A DNA stretch of 64,000 nucleotides from Dyadobacter sp. (GTDB lineage: Bacteria > Bacteroidota > Bacteroidia > Cytophagales > Spirosomataceae). Below are positions 52,681-61,744 of this stretch, piece after piece (positions within the stretch are counted from its first letter, which is position 1; each line of letters begins with the position of its first letter). The notes beneath the pieces are model-generated. The model was given only the letters and a program-made list of their open reading frames with translations, was not told the DNA's origin and searched no databases. The stretch lies in NCBI RefSeq assembly GCF_017744695.1, contig NZ_JAGIAS010000013.1, positions 1 through 64,000 on the forward strand, read 5' to 3'. The position numbers were made by a program, and so were the translations under genes.

Positions 52681-54279
52681 ATGAAAGACTTCACAAAATA
52701 TATCAAATATGGTTTGGCAGCGGTGTTGATGACGGGTTGCGATACACAGGAACTGCACGACCTCAACATCAACCCCCAGGCCCTGAACCAGGTGGACCTC
52801 AATTTCATCTTCACGTCCGCGGAGCTGGGGATAGCTTCTAACGGATCCAGTGGCGACAACCGTTACATCGACTGGCGGACAAATATCGGCTGGTGCGCCT
52901 ACGCGATCCAACAGCTGGGCAATGCAAACGGCGGCATCGCTCCCGGCGATAAATACACGGTAAATCTCGAGACCAATGCAGCCCCGTTTGAATTTACCTA
53001 TAATGACCAGCTGAAAAACATCGCAGAAATCATGAAGCAGTCGGGCCCGGGTGGATTTGCGGAGGGTAAGTATGTCAATATGCGCAATGCAGCCCGCATT
53101 CTGCGTGCGTTCAGCTTTGCCCGCCTCACCGATTTCTACGGCAGCGTACCATACACTGAGGCCAACAAGGGCACCGATGGTATTTTCTTTCCTAAATATG
53201 ATACGCAGGACGTGATTTACGCCGATTTGCTCAAAGAGCTCGACGAAGCCGCCGCGGCCATGAATACCTCCAACGGAGACGAAGGGTTCGCCGCCGCGGA
53301 CTTCATCTATAAGGGCGATATCAACAAATGGAAACGTTTCAGCTATTCCCTGATGCTTCGTCTGGCTATGCGCATTTCGAATGTGGATGCTGCCAAAGCC
53401 GCCACGTACGTCAGCAAGGCCGTAGCCGGTGGGGTATTCACCAGTAATGCCGACAATATGTGGGTACCTTTGGCCGACGGCCCCAGTGAATGGGTAAACC
53501 AGAACGGTATTTCGCGTGCATTTGACCCCGGCGATGGCGGACAGCCCGCGTTCCTGAGTGCTACAATGGTGAACTTCCTGAAAGGGGCCAATGCAAACAG
53601 CGCAGCCGATGATGATCCCCGCCTTATGATCCTCAGCAGCGGTATCGGCGACTGGTCCGGCGGTGTATTCACGCCGGTGACTGTCGATCCGTTGAAACAA
53701 AAGGGATTACCCAACGGATATGACCAGGCCATGCTGGATCAGCTGGAAGGTAAACCGGTGATCGCTTCGAAGACCTATTCCCGTATTAATGTCAAGATGT
53801 TACAGGATTCCGATCCTTACATGATCATGAATTACGGCGAAGTGGAGCTCCTGCTGGCCGAGGCGATCGAACGTAAAATCGGAAGCGGCATTACCGGAAC
53901 GGCGAAATCGCATTACGAGGCGGGTGTGAAGGCATCCATGCAGATGTATACCCCTTATGATGCCTCGCTGACCGTCCCCGATGCGGCAGTAACCACTTAC
54001 CTCACTACCTATCCTTACGGCACGACCAAACCAGCGCTGGAAATGATCGGTGAACAGATGTGGGTAAACAAGTTCTTCAACTGGTGGGAAGCATGGAACG
54101 ACTGGCGCAGAACCGGCTTTCCCAAGCTGACACCTACCAACTACCCGGGCAATGTTACCAACGGAACGATTCCCGTAAGGCTTAAATATCCGACCAGCGA
54201 AGTGGCGGGTAACCCGAACTACCAGACGGGAGCCACTTTGCCCGATGACTTTACTACCAAAGTTTGGTGGGACAAATAG
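52681..54279 (+). CDS. SusD/RagB-like outer-membrane lipoprotein of the mannoside locus
   Basis: The protein has 532 residues. C20 in the lipobox MTGC marks the lipid anchor. It belongs to the SusD-like_2 group (nutrient-binding lipoprotein), with FSFARLTDFYGSVPYTEA and a C-terminal WVNKFFNWWEAWNDWRRTGFP. It caps its SusC partner at the surface. It is co-transcribed with the susC gene and followed by a terminator. Confidence 0.93.
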   Translation: MKDFTKYIKYGLAAVLMTGCDTQELHDLNINPQALNQVDLNFIFTSAELGIASNGSSGDNRYIDWRTNIGWCAYAIQQLGNANGGIAPGDKYTVNLETNAAPFEFTYNDQLKNIAEIMKQSGPGGFAEGKYVNMRNAARILRAFSFARLTDFYGSVPYTEANKGTDGIFFPKYDTQDVIYADLLKELDEAAAAMNTSNGDEGFAAADFIYKGDINKWKRFSYSLMLRLAMRISNVDAAKAATYVSKAVAGGVFTSNADNMWVPLADGPSEWVNQNGISRAFDPGDGGQPAFLSATMVNFLKGANANSAADDDPRLMILSSGIGDWSGGVFTPVTVDPLKQKGLPNGYDQAMLDQLEGKPVIASKTYSRINVKMLQDSDPYMIMNYGEVELLLAEAIERKIGSGITGTAKSHYEAGVKASMQMYTPYDASLTVPDAAVTTYLTTYPYGTTKPALEMIGEQMWVNKFFNWWEAWNDWRRTGFPKLTPTNYPGNVTNGTIPVRLKYPTSEVAGNPNYQTGATLPDDFTTKVWWDK

Positions 54280-54305
54280 GAAAAATTAGTAGATATAATT
54301 CAAAA

Positions 54306-54336
54306 GGTGCCCTGAATATTTTGGGGCATCTTTTTG
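54306..54336 (+). terminator. Terminator after the mannoside susC/susD operon
   Basis: A seven-pair stem (one G-T pair), arms 54306-54312 and 54324-54330, with loop ending in TTTTT and followed by more T. Confidence 0.75.
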
Positions 54337-54346
54337 TTTTTTATCC

Positions 54347-54354
54347 TAATTTTG
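54347..54354 (+). promoter_or_regulatory. -7 box TAATTTTG before the cupin isomerase-like gene
   Basis: A full TAnnTTTG match 33 bases before the ATG, just after the upstream terminator. Confidence 0.4.
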
Positions 54355-54386
54355 AAATTCACCAGAATCATTAATTACTCCCGGTT

Positions 54387-54902
54387 ATGATACAATCCTT
54401 TGCGGCAGAAGCCGATAAAAATGAGGTTTTTGAAAAAGTACAGCAATTTATAGACGAGCAAGGATTCACCGTTGTAGCCAAAGACCACTCGCGTCCGTGG
54501 GGTGGTTTTTTCGTACTTGACGAAAGCCAGGCTCCCAAATTCATCTCTACATTTTTCCCGCATTTGTCGCTTGCCGACTTTGCCGGTTATGAAAAACTGA
54601 GCCCCAAAATTCTCGTGGTGGCACCCAATAAACGCCTTTCATGGCAATACCACCATCGCCGCGCCGAAATCTGGAAAGTAATCGGCGGAAGCGCCGGCAT
54701 CGTGATCAGCGATACTGACGAAGAAACCGAATTGCAACAACTGCCGATCGGCACGGTCATCAACCTCAAAAAAGGAGAGCGTCACCGCCTTGTAGGTGTC
54801 AATGAATGGGGCTTTGTAGCTGAAATCTGGCAACATACCGACCCTTCCAATCCTTCCGACGAAGACGATATCGTTCGCGTGCAGGACGATTTCGGGAGAT
54901 AA
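54387..54902 (+). CDS. Cupin, mannose-6-phosphate isomerase type II-like protein
   Basis: The protein has 171 residues. The cupin core shows LSWQYHHRRAEIWKVI and KKGERHRLVG, the metal-binding histidine motifs of the type II phosphomannose isomerase C-terminal domain, here as a stand-alone protein. It would convert mannose 6-phosphate to fructose 6-phosphate, or act on a related sugar phosphate. Next to the mannoside locus this is a fitting step, although the locus releases mannose 1-phosphate. It has its own -7 box. Confidence 0.8.
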   Translation: MIQSFAAEADKNEVFEKVQQFIDEQGFTVVAKDHSRPWGGFFVLDESQAPKFISTFFPHLSLADFAGYEKLSPKILVVAPNKRLSWQYHHRRAEIWKVIGGSAGIVISDTDEETELQQLPIGTVINLKKGERHRLVGVNEWGFVAEIWQHTDPSNPSDEDDIVRVQDDFGR

Positions 54903-54975
54903 TATCACCATTATCAACATCTGGCAGGCTGAAAATCCTGCCAGATCGGTTCTTGTTCATCCTAACCTGAAAGTC

Positions 54976-55875
54976 ATGAAATTTGGAAAAGTTGAGAATC
55001 CCGATCATATAGATTTTGCGCTACCGCCCGACGCTACCACCAACAAAGCCCTCTTGAATGCCGCCAAAGGCGGAAAGCCCGGGATCTACATCGGATGCGC
55101 CAAATGGAACAAAACCGACCTCAAAGGTTTTTATCCCAAGGGTACCAAAGATGAACTGGCCTATTACGCGACGCAGTTCAACAGCATCGAGCTGAATGCA
55201 ACCTTTTACAATAATTTTCCTGTCGAAACGATTGAATCCTGGTATGCCAAAACGCCGGCCGGTTTCAAGTTTTTCCCCAAATTGCACCAGGGTATCAGTC
55301 ATTGGAAAAGGCTGAAAGACGCCAAGGAGCCCACCGACGTTTACCTCGACGGCATAGCCCATTTGCAGGATAAACTCGGGATGCTTTTCCTGCAAATGCC
55401 CGACAATTTTGGCCCTAAAAACTGGGAAATACTGAAAGCATACCTGGAAGAATGGCCTTCCGGCTTTCCGCTTGCGCTGGAATTGCGCCACACCGGCTGG
55501 TATGACGGTACTTTTAACAGCGAAGATCTGTACAGCCTCCTCGAAAAGAAAAACATCACGCACATCGTCACAGATTCGGCCGGACGCCGCGATTTGCTGC
55601 ACATGCGGCTCACTACGCCGACCGCATTCATCCGCTACAACGGCGCCAACGTTGATTCGGATTATACCCGTCTGGACGACTGGTTTGAAAGGTTAAAACT
55701 CTGGACCGAGGAAGGCATTCAAAATATCTACTTCTTTGTGCATCAGAATCATGAGGAGGCGTCGCCGCTGCTATCTTCCTATTTAATCCAGAAACTAAAC
55801 AAAGAACTGGGAATGGAACTGCAAGTCCCTTATGACCCAAGGGTCGCAAGCGGGCAGGTTAATCTGTTCAAATAG
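54976..55875 (+). CDS. DUF72 (YecE-like) protein
   Basis: The protein has 299 residues. It has a TIM-barrel-like DUF72 family fold: IYIGCAKWNKTDLKGFYP near the N-terminus, FNSIELNATFYN, and ALELRHTGWYDG. The family has conserved acidic and histidine residues but no agreed function. It is 73 bases after the cupin gene and converges on the phosphodiesterase gene across a strong bidirectional terminator. Confidence 0.9.
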   Translation: MKFGKVENPDHIDFALPPDATTNKALLNAAKGGKPGIYIGCAKWNKTDLKGFYPKGTKDELAYYATQFNSIELNATFYNNFPVETIESWYAKTPAGFKFFPKLHQGISHWKRLKDAKEPTDVYLDGIAHLQDKLGMLFLQMPDNFGPKNWEILKAYLEEWPSGFPLALELRHTGWYDGTFNSEDLYSLLEKKNITHIVTDSAGRRDLLHMRLTTPTAFIRYNGANVDSDYTRLDDWFERLKLWTEEGIQNIYFFVHQNHEEASPLLSSYLIQKLNKELGMELQVPYDPRVASGQVNLFK

Positions 55876-55904
55876 CAAAAGGCGGGACCGACTCCCGCCT
55901 TTTG
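55876..55904. terminator. Bidirectional terminator
   Basis: Perfect 12-base arms CAAAAGGCGGGA (55876-55887) and its complement (55893-55904), loop of five bases, immediately after the DUF72 stop and before the converging phosphodiesterase-like gene. Confidence 0.92.
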
Positions 55905-55908
55905 ACTT

Positions 55909-56856
55909 CTATTTCAGCTCGAATTTTACGCCTTGCTCCGGGAAGATCAACCGCAAACCGAGGTTATTGGCCGCGCCCAACTCCTTTCGTATCGTTTCTT
56001 CATTATTCCCCACAGGTTTAACGTGCGTAACGACCACATTCAGGTTTCGTAAATGCTCCTTTCCCGCAAGTCCTGCCAATACTTCAAACTCTTTCATAAA
56101 CCATCTCGGCGTCAGGTGGCCATACAGATGCCGATCGGGCTGTGCATTGGGATACGAGACTTCCAGAAAAACGCCTTTCAATTTTCCCGATTTCACAAGC
56201 GGCGCGACTGCCGCCCAAACCCGCTTCATATGGTCCGTCCGCTCCACCTCATCCGGGCCGGTATCCCCAAAATAGAGCACATATTCGTCGCCATGCTTCA
56301 CCAGGAACGCCGTGCTCGAATAGGGTTTTGAATGGCTCAACGGGAATGCCCGTACCGAAATTTCCGATTCTTTAACGGCCATTTCGATACCTTCCTTTAG
56401 TTGCTGGTAACGGTATTTGTTCAAGGCAGGCGCATTACCGTCATTCGCAAGATTAGGCCAGCTTTGCCAATTGAAATAATGCGCTTTCATCACATTAATA
56501 CAATGTTCCATGGCGTACACCTGCTTCACCGTATCGTCCACTGAATTGATAATCATCCCTGAAATGTGGTCGAGATGCGGGTGTGAGATGAGATATCCCT
56601 TGATATATTTTTTCAGAACCGTTTCTGCATTCACATTAAACGCCCCATTCCCAACCGCCGCGATGATCCCGCTGCTTACCGTGCCTGCATCCAGGCACAC
56701 ATACGCATCCGAACCCGCAGGCGCAAGCATGTACGCGGAAAGGTTGCCATCGACGGTCCCGCCTTTCACACCCAGCGGGACTACCTGGAAACCGTTTTGG
56801 GCAAAAACAAGTGTGCATCCTAACAAGGATATCAGTAAACAGAATACTCGCAGCAT
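55909..56856 (-). CDS. Secreted class II cyclic-nucleotide phosphodiesterase-like metallo-beta-lactamase-fold protein
   Basis: The protein has 315 residues from ATG 56856, which begins a signal peptide (LLISLLGCTLVFAQ). The metal-binding motif is HPHLDH (H92, H94, D96, H97), with further ligands in SHSKPYSS, FGDTGPDE and THVKP. H-x-H-L-D-H is the class II 3',5'-cyclic nucleotide phosphodiesterase signature (PDEase_II). It is exported, so it would act on extracellular or periplasmic cyclic nucleotides or another phosphodiester. Its -7 box is at 56880-56887. Substrate not established. Confidence 0.85.
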   Translation of the reverse strand: MLRVFCLLISLLGCTLVFAQNGFQVVPLGVKGGTVDGNLSAYMLAPAGSDAYVCLDAGTVSSGIIAAVGNGAFNVNAETVLKKYIKGYLISHPHLDHISGMIINSVDDTVKQVYAMEHCINVMKAHYFNWQSWPNLANDGNAPALNKYRYQQLKEGIEMAVKESEISVRAFPLSHSKPYSSTAFLVKHGDEYVLYFGDTGPDEVERTDHMKRVWAAVAPLVKSGKLKGVFLEVSYPNAQPDRHLYGHLTPRWFMKEFEVLAGLAGKEHLRNLNVVVTHVKPVGNNEETIRKELGAANNLGLRLIFPEQGVKFELK

Positions 56857-56879
56857 ATGAATGGGGGTAGGTAAGATTA

Positions 56880-56887
56880 CAAAACTA
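56880..56887 (-). promoter_or_regulatory. -7 box TAGTTTTG upstream of the phosphodiesterase-like gene
   Basis: CAAAACTA on the plus strand is a full -7 match on the minus strand, 24 bases before the ATG. Confidence 0.35.
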
Positions 56888-57092
56888 AGGGACGTCACAC
56901 GAAAAAAGTTATCCGAAACCCAAATACATCGTGACTTTGAACTTTCCGAAACCATGCCGTTGGAACCAGAAGTTAACTCGACGTGGCCGGATATTCATTC
57001 ATTGACATCAAACTTCCGCGAAGTACCGTAATTAGTCGCGCTGATTGTGAAAAGCGCAATACGTTCTTAATAAAACCAGCACGGACTTCTTC

Positions 57093-58961
57093 ATGAAAAA
57101 ATTCCTCCACTTACTAGCCGCCATTTGCATAACAAGTGTTCATTTGGCATATGGCCAGGTCTTTCCGGAAACTTTTACAAGTTCCGTGTGCAGCAACTGT
57201 GCCCCGCTTGGATACAATATTGTTTCCGGCGAGCCCGCAATTGCGAATATAGTTGGCTATCCGGGTGTTTGGTGGGCTTCCGGGATTCCGGCCCCTCCTT
57301 CCAAGAACGAAGCACTTTTTCCCAATACGAATGGTGTATTTGTGTCATTAAAAAGCACGGGTAATCAAAGCGCCAAAATTTCAGTCGTTTCAGGTGGTTT
57401 CGTTCCCGGATTTCAGTACACGCTACGTTACTATGTACTTTCGTCCAAAGAGCAATTATCCTCCTATGGCAGTACCGCTACCTTACGAATTGCTACAACG
57501 GATCAGTTTCCTGCAATTATTGCCACCAAGGTCACGAATTTCAATGGCAACATCCATCAATGGATTCAGCAGGAATTAACCTTTACAGCACCTGCGGCAC
57601 AACTGGAATTTTCGCTTTTTGGAACTTCCAATGCAGGTACAGGCTACGTTAACTTCGACATTTACTCGCGACCGTTCACATGCAAAATCCCCGGTGGACA
57701 AGTCAAATTCATAAGGGATTCGGACGTCACGCCATTCGCATGCGCAACGGAGAATCTTTATGAAAATGTACAACTTCCCATTCCGGCTGGCGCACAAGTA
57801 ATATGGAAGACAAATCCGAATGTAACCTGGGGCACATTAACAACACAACAGGCTTCCCAGGCAAGCCCATTGCCTCCCGGGCAACAGTACTATGCTTTTT
57901 ACAAAGGCGAAAATATTCCTTATGAATGTTACAATACAGAAATATCAGCGGCCGCATTTTCATTCACCAGCGTCGAAACACAAGCCGCGCTTAAAAGTAA
58001 TTCTGCGGCTATTAATTGTACTGACCAAAGCTCTTTCGACTTAACAGGCCAGCAGGCGCAATCGCCTCATGAAATTCGGTGGTTCAACAACGACCAGCAT
58101 GCAGGCCCTATGCTTCCCAATCCCGCGCAGGCGGCAATTGGTACTTATTATGCATTTTATTTCAACCCTAGCGGGAACTGCTATTCCACCAATAAGGCCT
58201 TGCTAAGTTCCGCATTTTCAGTCACGGCTGCTACAATCTGTTGCAACAATCCGAACAATCCTTCAAGCCAGATCGCCCTTTCGGGATCCAATGCCAATAT
58301 TGCCTGCCCCATGCAAACGGCCGACCTGACAAGCTTTCTTCCCCAACCGCTGAGCTTGCCACCGAATACCGTTATTGAATGGTTTACCAGCTCTGACCAT
58401 ACCACTGGTAAGATAGACAACCCCACTGCGGTAACCACCGGCACCTACTATGTCTTTGCCCACGACCTCACCTATGGCTGCTACAATACCAATGTCTCAA
58501 CGTCTTACATTAATGTTACCACTCCCTGCGCTGCCGCAGAATTAACTACTACGCTGGACATTGACGGGTTAAGTTTTAATGAAGGGGCGGAGAGGGACTT
58601 TATTATCAATCTTCACGAAACAGCAGGCTTTGGCACTAATGGGAATGTCTCCTTCCGGGTTAGCAAGATCGGAGCATTTGACATAAGCTACCCAACCAGC
58701 AGCGGAGTCTCCAACGTATTCGGAGGCGTTAACAATATGAATGGGAACTGGAGTTTTTCTGAAGACGACAATTTTATCACGGTCAGCTCAAACGTGGCCC
58801 TTCTGGCAAACAGCGTATCGGTTATTGGTTTCAAAATCAAAAGAAAGGCAGACAAGCCAGCAGGCATTACGCAAAATTTGACTGCTGTTATCGTAGTCAA
58901 CTCCGGTGGCGAAAAAAATGGCTATAACAATGCAGTTGTAACGGCTGTATCGACAAATTAG
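57093..58961 (+). CDS. Secreted surface protein with three tandem Cys-containing repeats
   Basis: The protein has 622 residues. Signal peptide ends at AYGQ (residue 22). Residues 23-200 resemble a carbohydrate-binding jelly-roll domain (GVFVSLKSTGNQSAKISV). Three repeats then follow (about 200-295, 298-380 and 388-480), each with a tryptophan strand, a YYxF element and a CYxT end, for example QQYYAFY...CYNT, TYYAFYF...CYST and TYYVFAH...CYNT. The last part (485-622) is a further beta domain, with FIINLHETAGFGT. No T9SS sorting domain is present at its own C-terminus. The next gene has one. The function is unknown; adhesion is a guess. Confidence 0.75.
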   Translation: MKKFLHLLAAICITSVHLAYGQVFPETFTSSVCSNCAPLGYNIVSGEPAIANIVGYPGVWWASGIPAPPSKNEALFPNTNGVFVSLKSTGNQSAKISVVSGGFVPGFQYTLRYYVLSSKEQLSSYGSTATLRIATTDQFPAIIATKVTNFNGNIHQWIQQELTFTAPAAQLEFSLFGTSNAGTGYVNFDIYSRPFTCKIPGGQVKFIRDSDVTPFACATENLYENVQLPIPAGAQVIWKTNPNVTWGTLTTQQASQASPLPPGQQYYAFYKGENIPYECYNTEISAAAFSFTSVETQAALKSNSAAINCTDQSSFDLTGQQAQSPHEIRWFNNDQHAGPMLPNPAQAAIGTYYAFYFNPSGNCYSTNKALLSSAFSVTAATICCNNPNNPSSQIALSGSNANIACPMQTADLTSFLPQPLSLPPNTVIEWFTSSDHTTGKIDNPTAVTTGTYYVFAHDLTYGCYNTNVSTSYINVTTPCAAAELTTTLDIDGLSFNEGAERDFIINLHETAGFGTNGNVSFRVSKIGAFDISYPTSSGVSNVFGGVNNMNGNWSFSEDDNFITVSSNVALLANSVSVIGFKIKRKADKPAGITQNLTAVIVVNSGGEKNGYNNAVVTAVSTN

Positions 58962-59014
58962 ACAATCCCACCTACAAGGTGGCGCTATCTGTAAAACCTT
59001 ATCATATTTATCAA

Positions 59015-60025
59015 ATGAAAGTTATTGTACAGGCTTTGCTTATGGTGCTCTGTGTGCATTACGGCTTCACACAAGACCTCGACATAAACCTCAACCCGCA
59101 GCAGGCATTCATTCTGGACAAGACAAAAGGTACGCTGGAAGTCAAAATATGCAATTGTCACACCGCAAGCACTACTGCTCCAAGTGACAAACCAAGGCCG
59201 CAAATCAGCTTCCCGGATAATCTTATGCTAAAAGGCATAACAAACACAGATGGCTCGCCCCTCATCGGCTTCACTGTACAAAGTTCCAGTAATGATCCTG
59301 GAAATCACTCTGTTCGTCTCCTGGCAAACACCGTCTTGCCTAACACCTCCTGTACTTCTTTTCTAATTCAGGTCGAAGGTAACGGAATCGGCACAGGAAT
59401 AATAACAGCTACCCTGGGATCACAAGGCCCCCAAACAGATGGCAACTATACAACAAATGACAACGCCTTGGCCGCAATTCCTGTACAGGTAAATTTCCCG
59501 GTAACATTGAAAGAATTTCGCGCCAGGAAGGAGGAAGGACTGGCAATTCTGACCTGGACAACAACAGAAGAAATGAATGCAAGCCATTTCGATGTGCAGC
59601 GCAGTGAAAATGGTAAACATTGGCAAACGCTTGCCAATGTTCCGGCAAAAGGTACTTCAAAGATCCGGACAGACTATTCATTCACCGACGCCAATCCGCA
59701 GAACGGCCAAAACCTCTACCGCCTTCACATGATTGATTTAGATGGGTCAGCCACTTACAGTACCATATGTAATTTGAGATTCGAGTTTCAGCCTCAATTT
59801 GTCTTCCCAAATCCTGCGAAAGACTTTCTAAACGTCAAAGTCGATGATTGGAATAAAATACAGGGCATAGTAATCAGAGACACACAGGGAAGGCAAATCT
59901 ATCGTTCAACCGACAGACGAACCGACCGGATTGACCTAACTGATTTTGTAGCGGGTATTTACATCGTCGAAATAGTTAAAAGCAACGGTGAAACTAAAAT
60001 ATCGAGGATTGTCGTTGCAAGATAA
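59015..60025 (+). CDS. T9SS-sorted surface protein
   Basis: The protein has 336 residues from ATG 59015 (signal peptide MKVIVQALLMVLCVHYGFTQ). A beta domain (about 25-165) and a fibronectin-like segment (about 170-255, EARKEEGLAILTWTTTEE) lead to a C-terminal type IX secretion sorting domain of about 75 residues (VFPNPAKDFLNVKV...GIYIVEIVKSNGETKISRIVV). It is secreted through the T9SS and attached at the surface. It follows the repeat protein by 53 bases and is likely co-transcribed with it. Confidence 0.82.
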   Translation: MKVIVQALLMVLCVHYGFTQDLDINLNPQQAFILDKTKGTLEVKICNCHTASTTAPSDKPRPQISFPDNLMLKGITNTDGSPLIGFTVQSSSNDPGNHSVRLLANTVLPNTSCTSFLIQVEGNGIGTGIITATLGSQGPQTDGNYTTNDNALAAIPVQVNFPVTLKEFRARKEEGLAILTWTTTEEMNASHFDVQRSENGKHWQTLANVPAKGTSKIRTDYSFTDANPQNGQNLYRLHMIDLDGSATYSTICNLRFEFQPQFVFPNPAKDFLNVKVDDWNKIQGIVIRDTQGRQIYRSTDRRTDRIDLTDFVAGIYIVEIVKSNGETKISRIVVAR

Positions 60026-60078
60026 CCCCTCGTCTGCTTCTCGGGGGCAAAATGTACCTTCGCGAAAATCACCAACCA

Positions 60079-60531
60079 ATGCCCGAATACATCCGCACCA
60101 CCAGCGACAGTCCCGATTTCCAGAATCTCACCAGCGACCTCGACGACGAGCTTTGCCGCATTTACAACACCAATAAGGAAGATTACGAAGAATACAACCG
60201 CATTACCGGCCTGCCGACGGTTATATTGGCCTATGAAAATGACACGGCCATCGCCTGCGGCTGCTTCAAGCAATTCGACGCGCACCGCATTGAACTTAAA
60301 CGAATGTTTGTCAAACCAGAATTCCGCGGGAAAGGCATCGCCTCCATCATGGTCGACGAGCTTGAAAGATGGGGGAAAGAACTGGGCTACGGAACCATGA
60401 TCCTCGAAACCGGTAAAGGCCAGCCGGACGCGATTGCATTATACCGAAAGCTAGGGTATGACGATATTCCCCATTTCGGAGAATTTCCCGAGGAATCCCG
60501 GAGCGTTTGTCTGGGGAAAGGATTAATTTAA
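60079..60531 (+). CDS. GNAT family N-acetyltransferase
   Basis: The protein has 150 residues from ATG 60079. The acetyl-CoA binding motif is FRGKGIASIMVDELERWG, and the family end LETGKGQPDAIALYRKLGY is present. The acceptor is unknown. An upstream ATG at 60052 is possible, but a -7-like element TACCTTCG (60055-60062) lies between the two. Confidence 0.9.
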   Translation: MPEYIRTTSDSPDFQNLTSDLDDELCRIYNTNKEDYEEYNRITGLPTVILAYENDTAIACGCFKQFDAHRIELKRMFVKPEFRGKGIASIMVDELERWGKELGYGTMILETGKGQPDAIALYRKLGYDDIPHFGEFPEESRSVCLGKGLI

Positions 60532-60556
60532 GCGTGTCAATAGCATCAAACGCAAC

Positions 60557-61717
60557 GTGAACACCCCTACCCATCAACCCTTTTATCAGAAACTTTCCCT
60601 AACCCTCCTCGCGATCGGGATCATTATGCTCGCGATTTATCTTGGGCAGGATATTATCGTGCCGCTGGCACTGGCCGGGTTGCTGGCCGTGCTCCTCCGG
60701 CCGCTGGAGCGGCTGTTTATCCGCATCGGGATTCCAAAATTGCTTTCCATCACACTGGCACTGACCATTGCGATCCTGCTCGTTTCGGCGGTTACAGTAC
60801 TCATTTCCATGCAGCTGGCCGATTTCTCCGACGAATGGCCAAAGCTCAAAAGGAATATCGACCTCTTTTACCGCGATGCGCGCCGGTGGATTCGCCGCGA
60901 GTACAGTCTGAGCTACCGCCAGCAAGCCGAATATTTAAAAAATGCCCAAAGCAAGACGCTCGAAACATTCCAGGGGCCGGAAACGCTCGGTGTAGTGACA
61001 GGTCCGCTCGGCACGCTGATCCTCATTCCTATTTACACCTTCTTATTGCTTTACTACCGCGCAATGCTGATCCATTTTACAGTAGTACTGTTTGCAGAAG
61101 AGCAAAAACAGCGTGTACTGGAAATACTGGGACAGATCAAGTCGATTATCCAGAGTTATATGGTGGGCCTCTTGCTGGAAACAACGGCCGTGGCAGTCCT
61201 CAACTCGGCAGGACTACTGATTCTGAATGTACAATATGCAATTTTGCTCGGTGTAATGGCTGCGATTCTCAATTTGGTCCCCTACATCGGCGGGCTCGTC
61301 GCAACCGCCCTTGCAGTGATGGTGACGTTCATCAGCCATCCCGAAATCGATGTGCTATTGGGGGTGGTCGGCGTATTCATCGCTGTGCAGGTGATCGACA
61401 ACAATTTCCTGGTACCATTCATTGTCGGCTCTAAAGTGCGGATCAATGCGCTGGTATCTATCGTGGGCGTGCTCGTAGGCGGCGCGCTTGCAGGATTATC
61501 AGGCATGTTCCTTTCAATTCCCGTGATTGCGATGATGAAAGTCATTTTTGACCGGGTACCCGGACTTGAACCATGGGGAATCCTGCTTGGCGACCAAACG
61601 CCCGAGCAGGCTAACAACAATCTGTTCCGTTTCGTGAATCTGAAAAAAAGTGCGGCCGGCGATCCGGCGCCCGGTGGTCCGGCGGCCGACGCACCGGAAG
61701 AGGAAAACCAGCCGTGA
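60557..61717 (+). CDS. AI-2E family membrane transporter (YdiK/PerM-like)
   Basis: The protein has 386 residues with about eight membrane helices. The PF01594 (AI-2E_transport) features are visible: IVPLALAGLLAVLLRPLERL and NLVPYIGGLVATALAV. Relatives export small molecules, ions or the autoinducer-2, but here the substrate is unknown. It starts with GTG at 60557, 25 bases after the acetyltransferase stop, and ends with a Pro/Gly-rich tail (GDPAPGGPAAD). Confidence 0.9.
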   Translation: MNTPTHQPFYQKLSLTLLAIGIIMLAIYLGQDIIVPLALAGLLAVLLRPLERLFIRIGIPKLLSITLALTIAILLVSAVTVLISMQLADFSDEWPKLKRNIDLFYRDARRWIRREYSLSYRQQAEYLKNAQSKTLETFQGPETLGVVTGPLGTLILIPIYTFLLLYYRAMLIHFTVVLFAEEQKQRVLEILGQIKSIIQSYMVGLLLETTAVAVLNSAGLLILNVQYAILLGVMAAILNLVPYIGGLVATALAVMVTFISHPEIDVLLGVVGVFIAVQVIDNNFLVPFIVGSKVRINALVSIVGVLVGGALAGLSGMFLSIPVIAMMKVIFDRVPGLEPWGILLGDQTPEQANNNLFRFVNLKKSAAGDPAPGGPAADAPEEENQP

Positions 61718-61744
61718 AAATTCCACGACCGGTTATAATTGGTG

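Noticed and set aside
52648..53700. A 350-codon minus-strand open frame over the second SusD gene
   Set aside because: Antisense shadow of a clear SusD-like gene, with no domain or leader.
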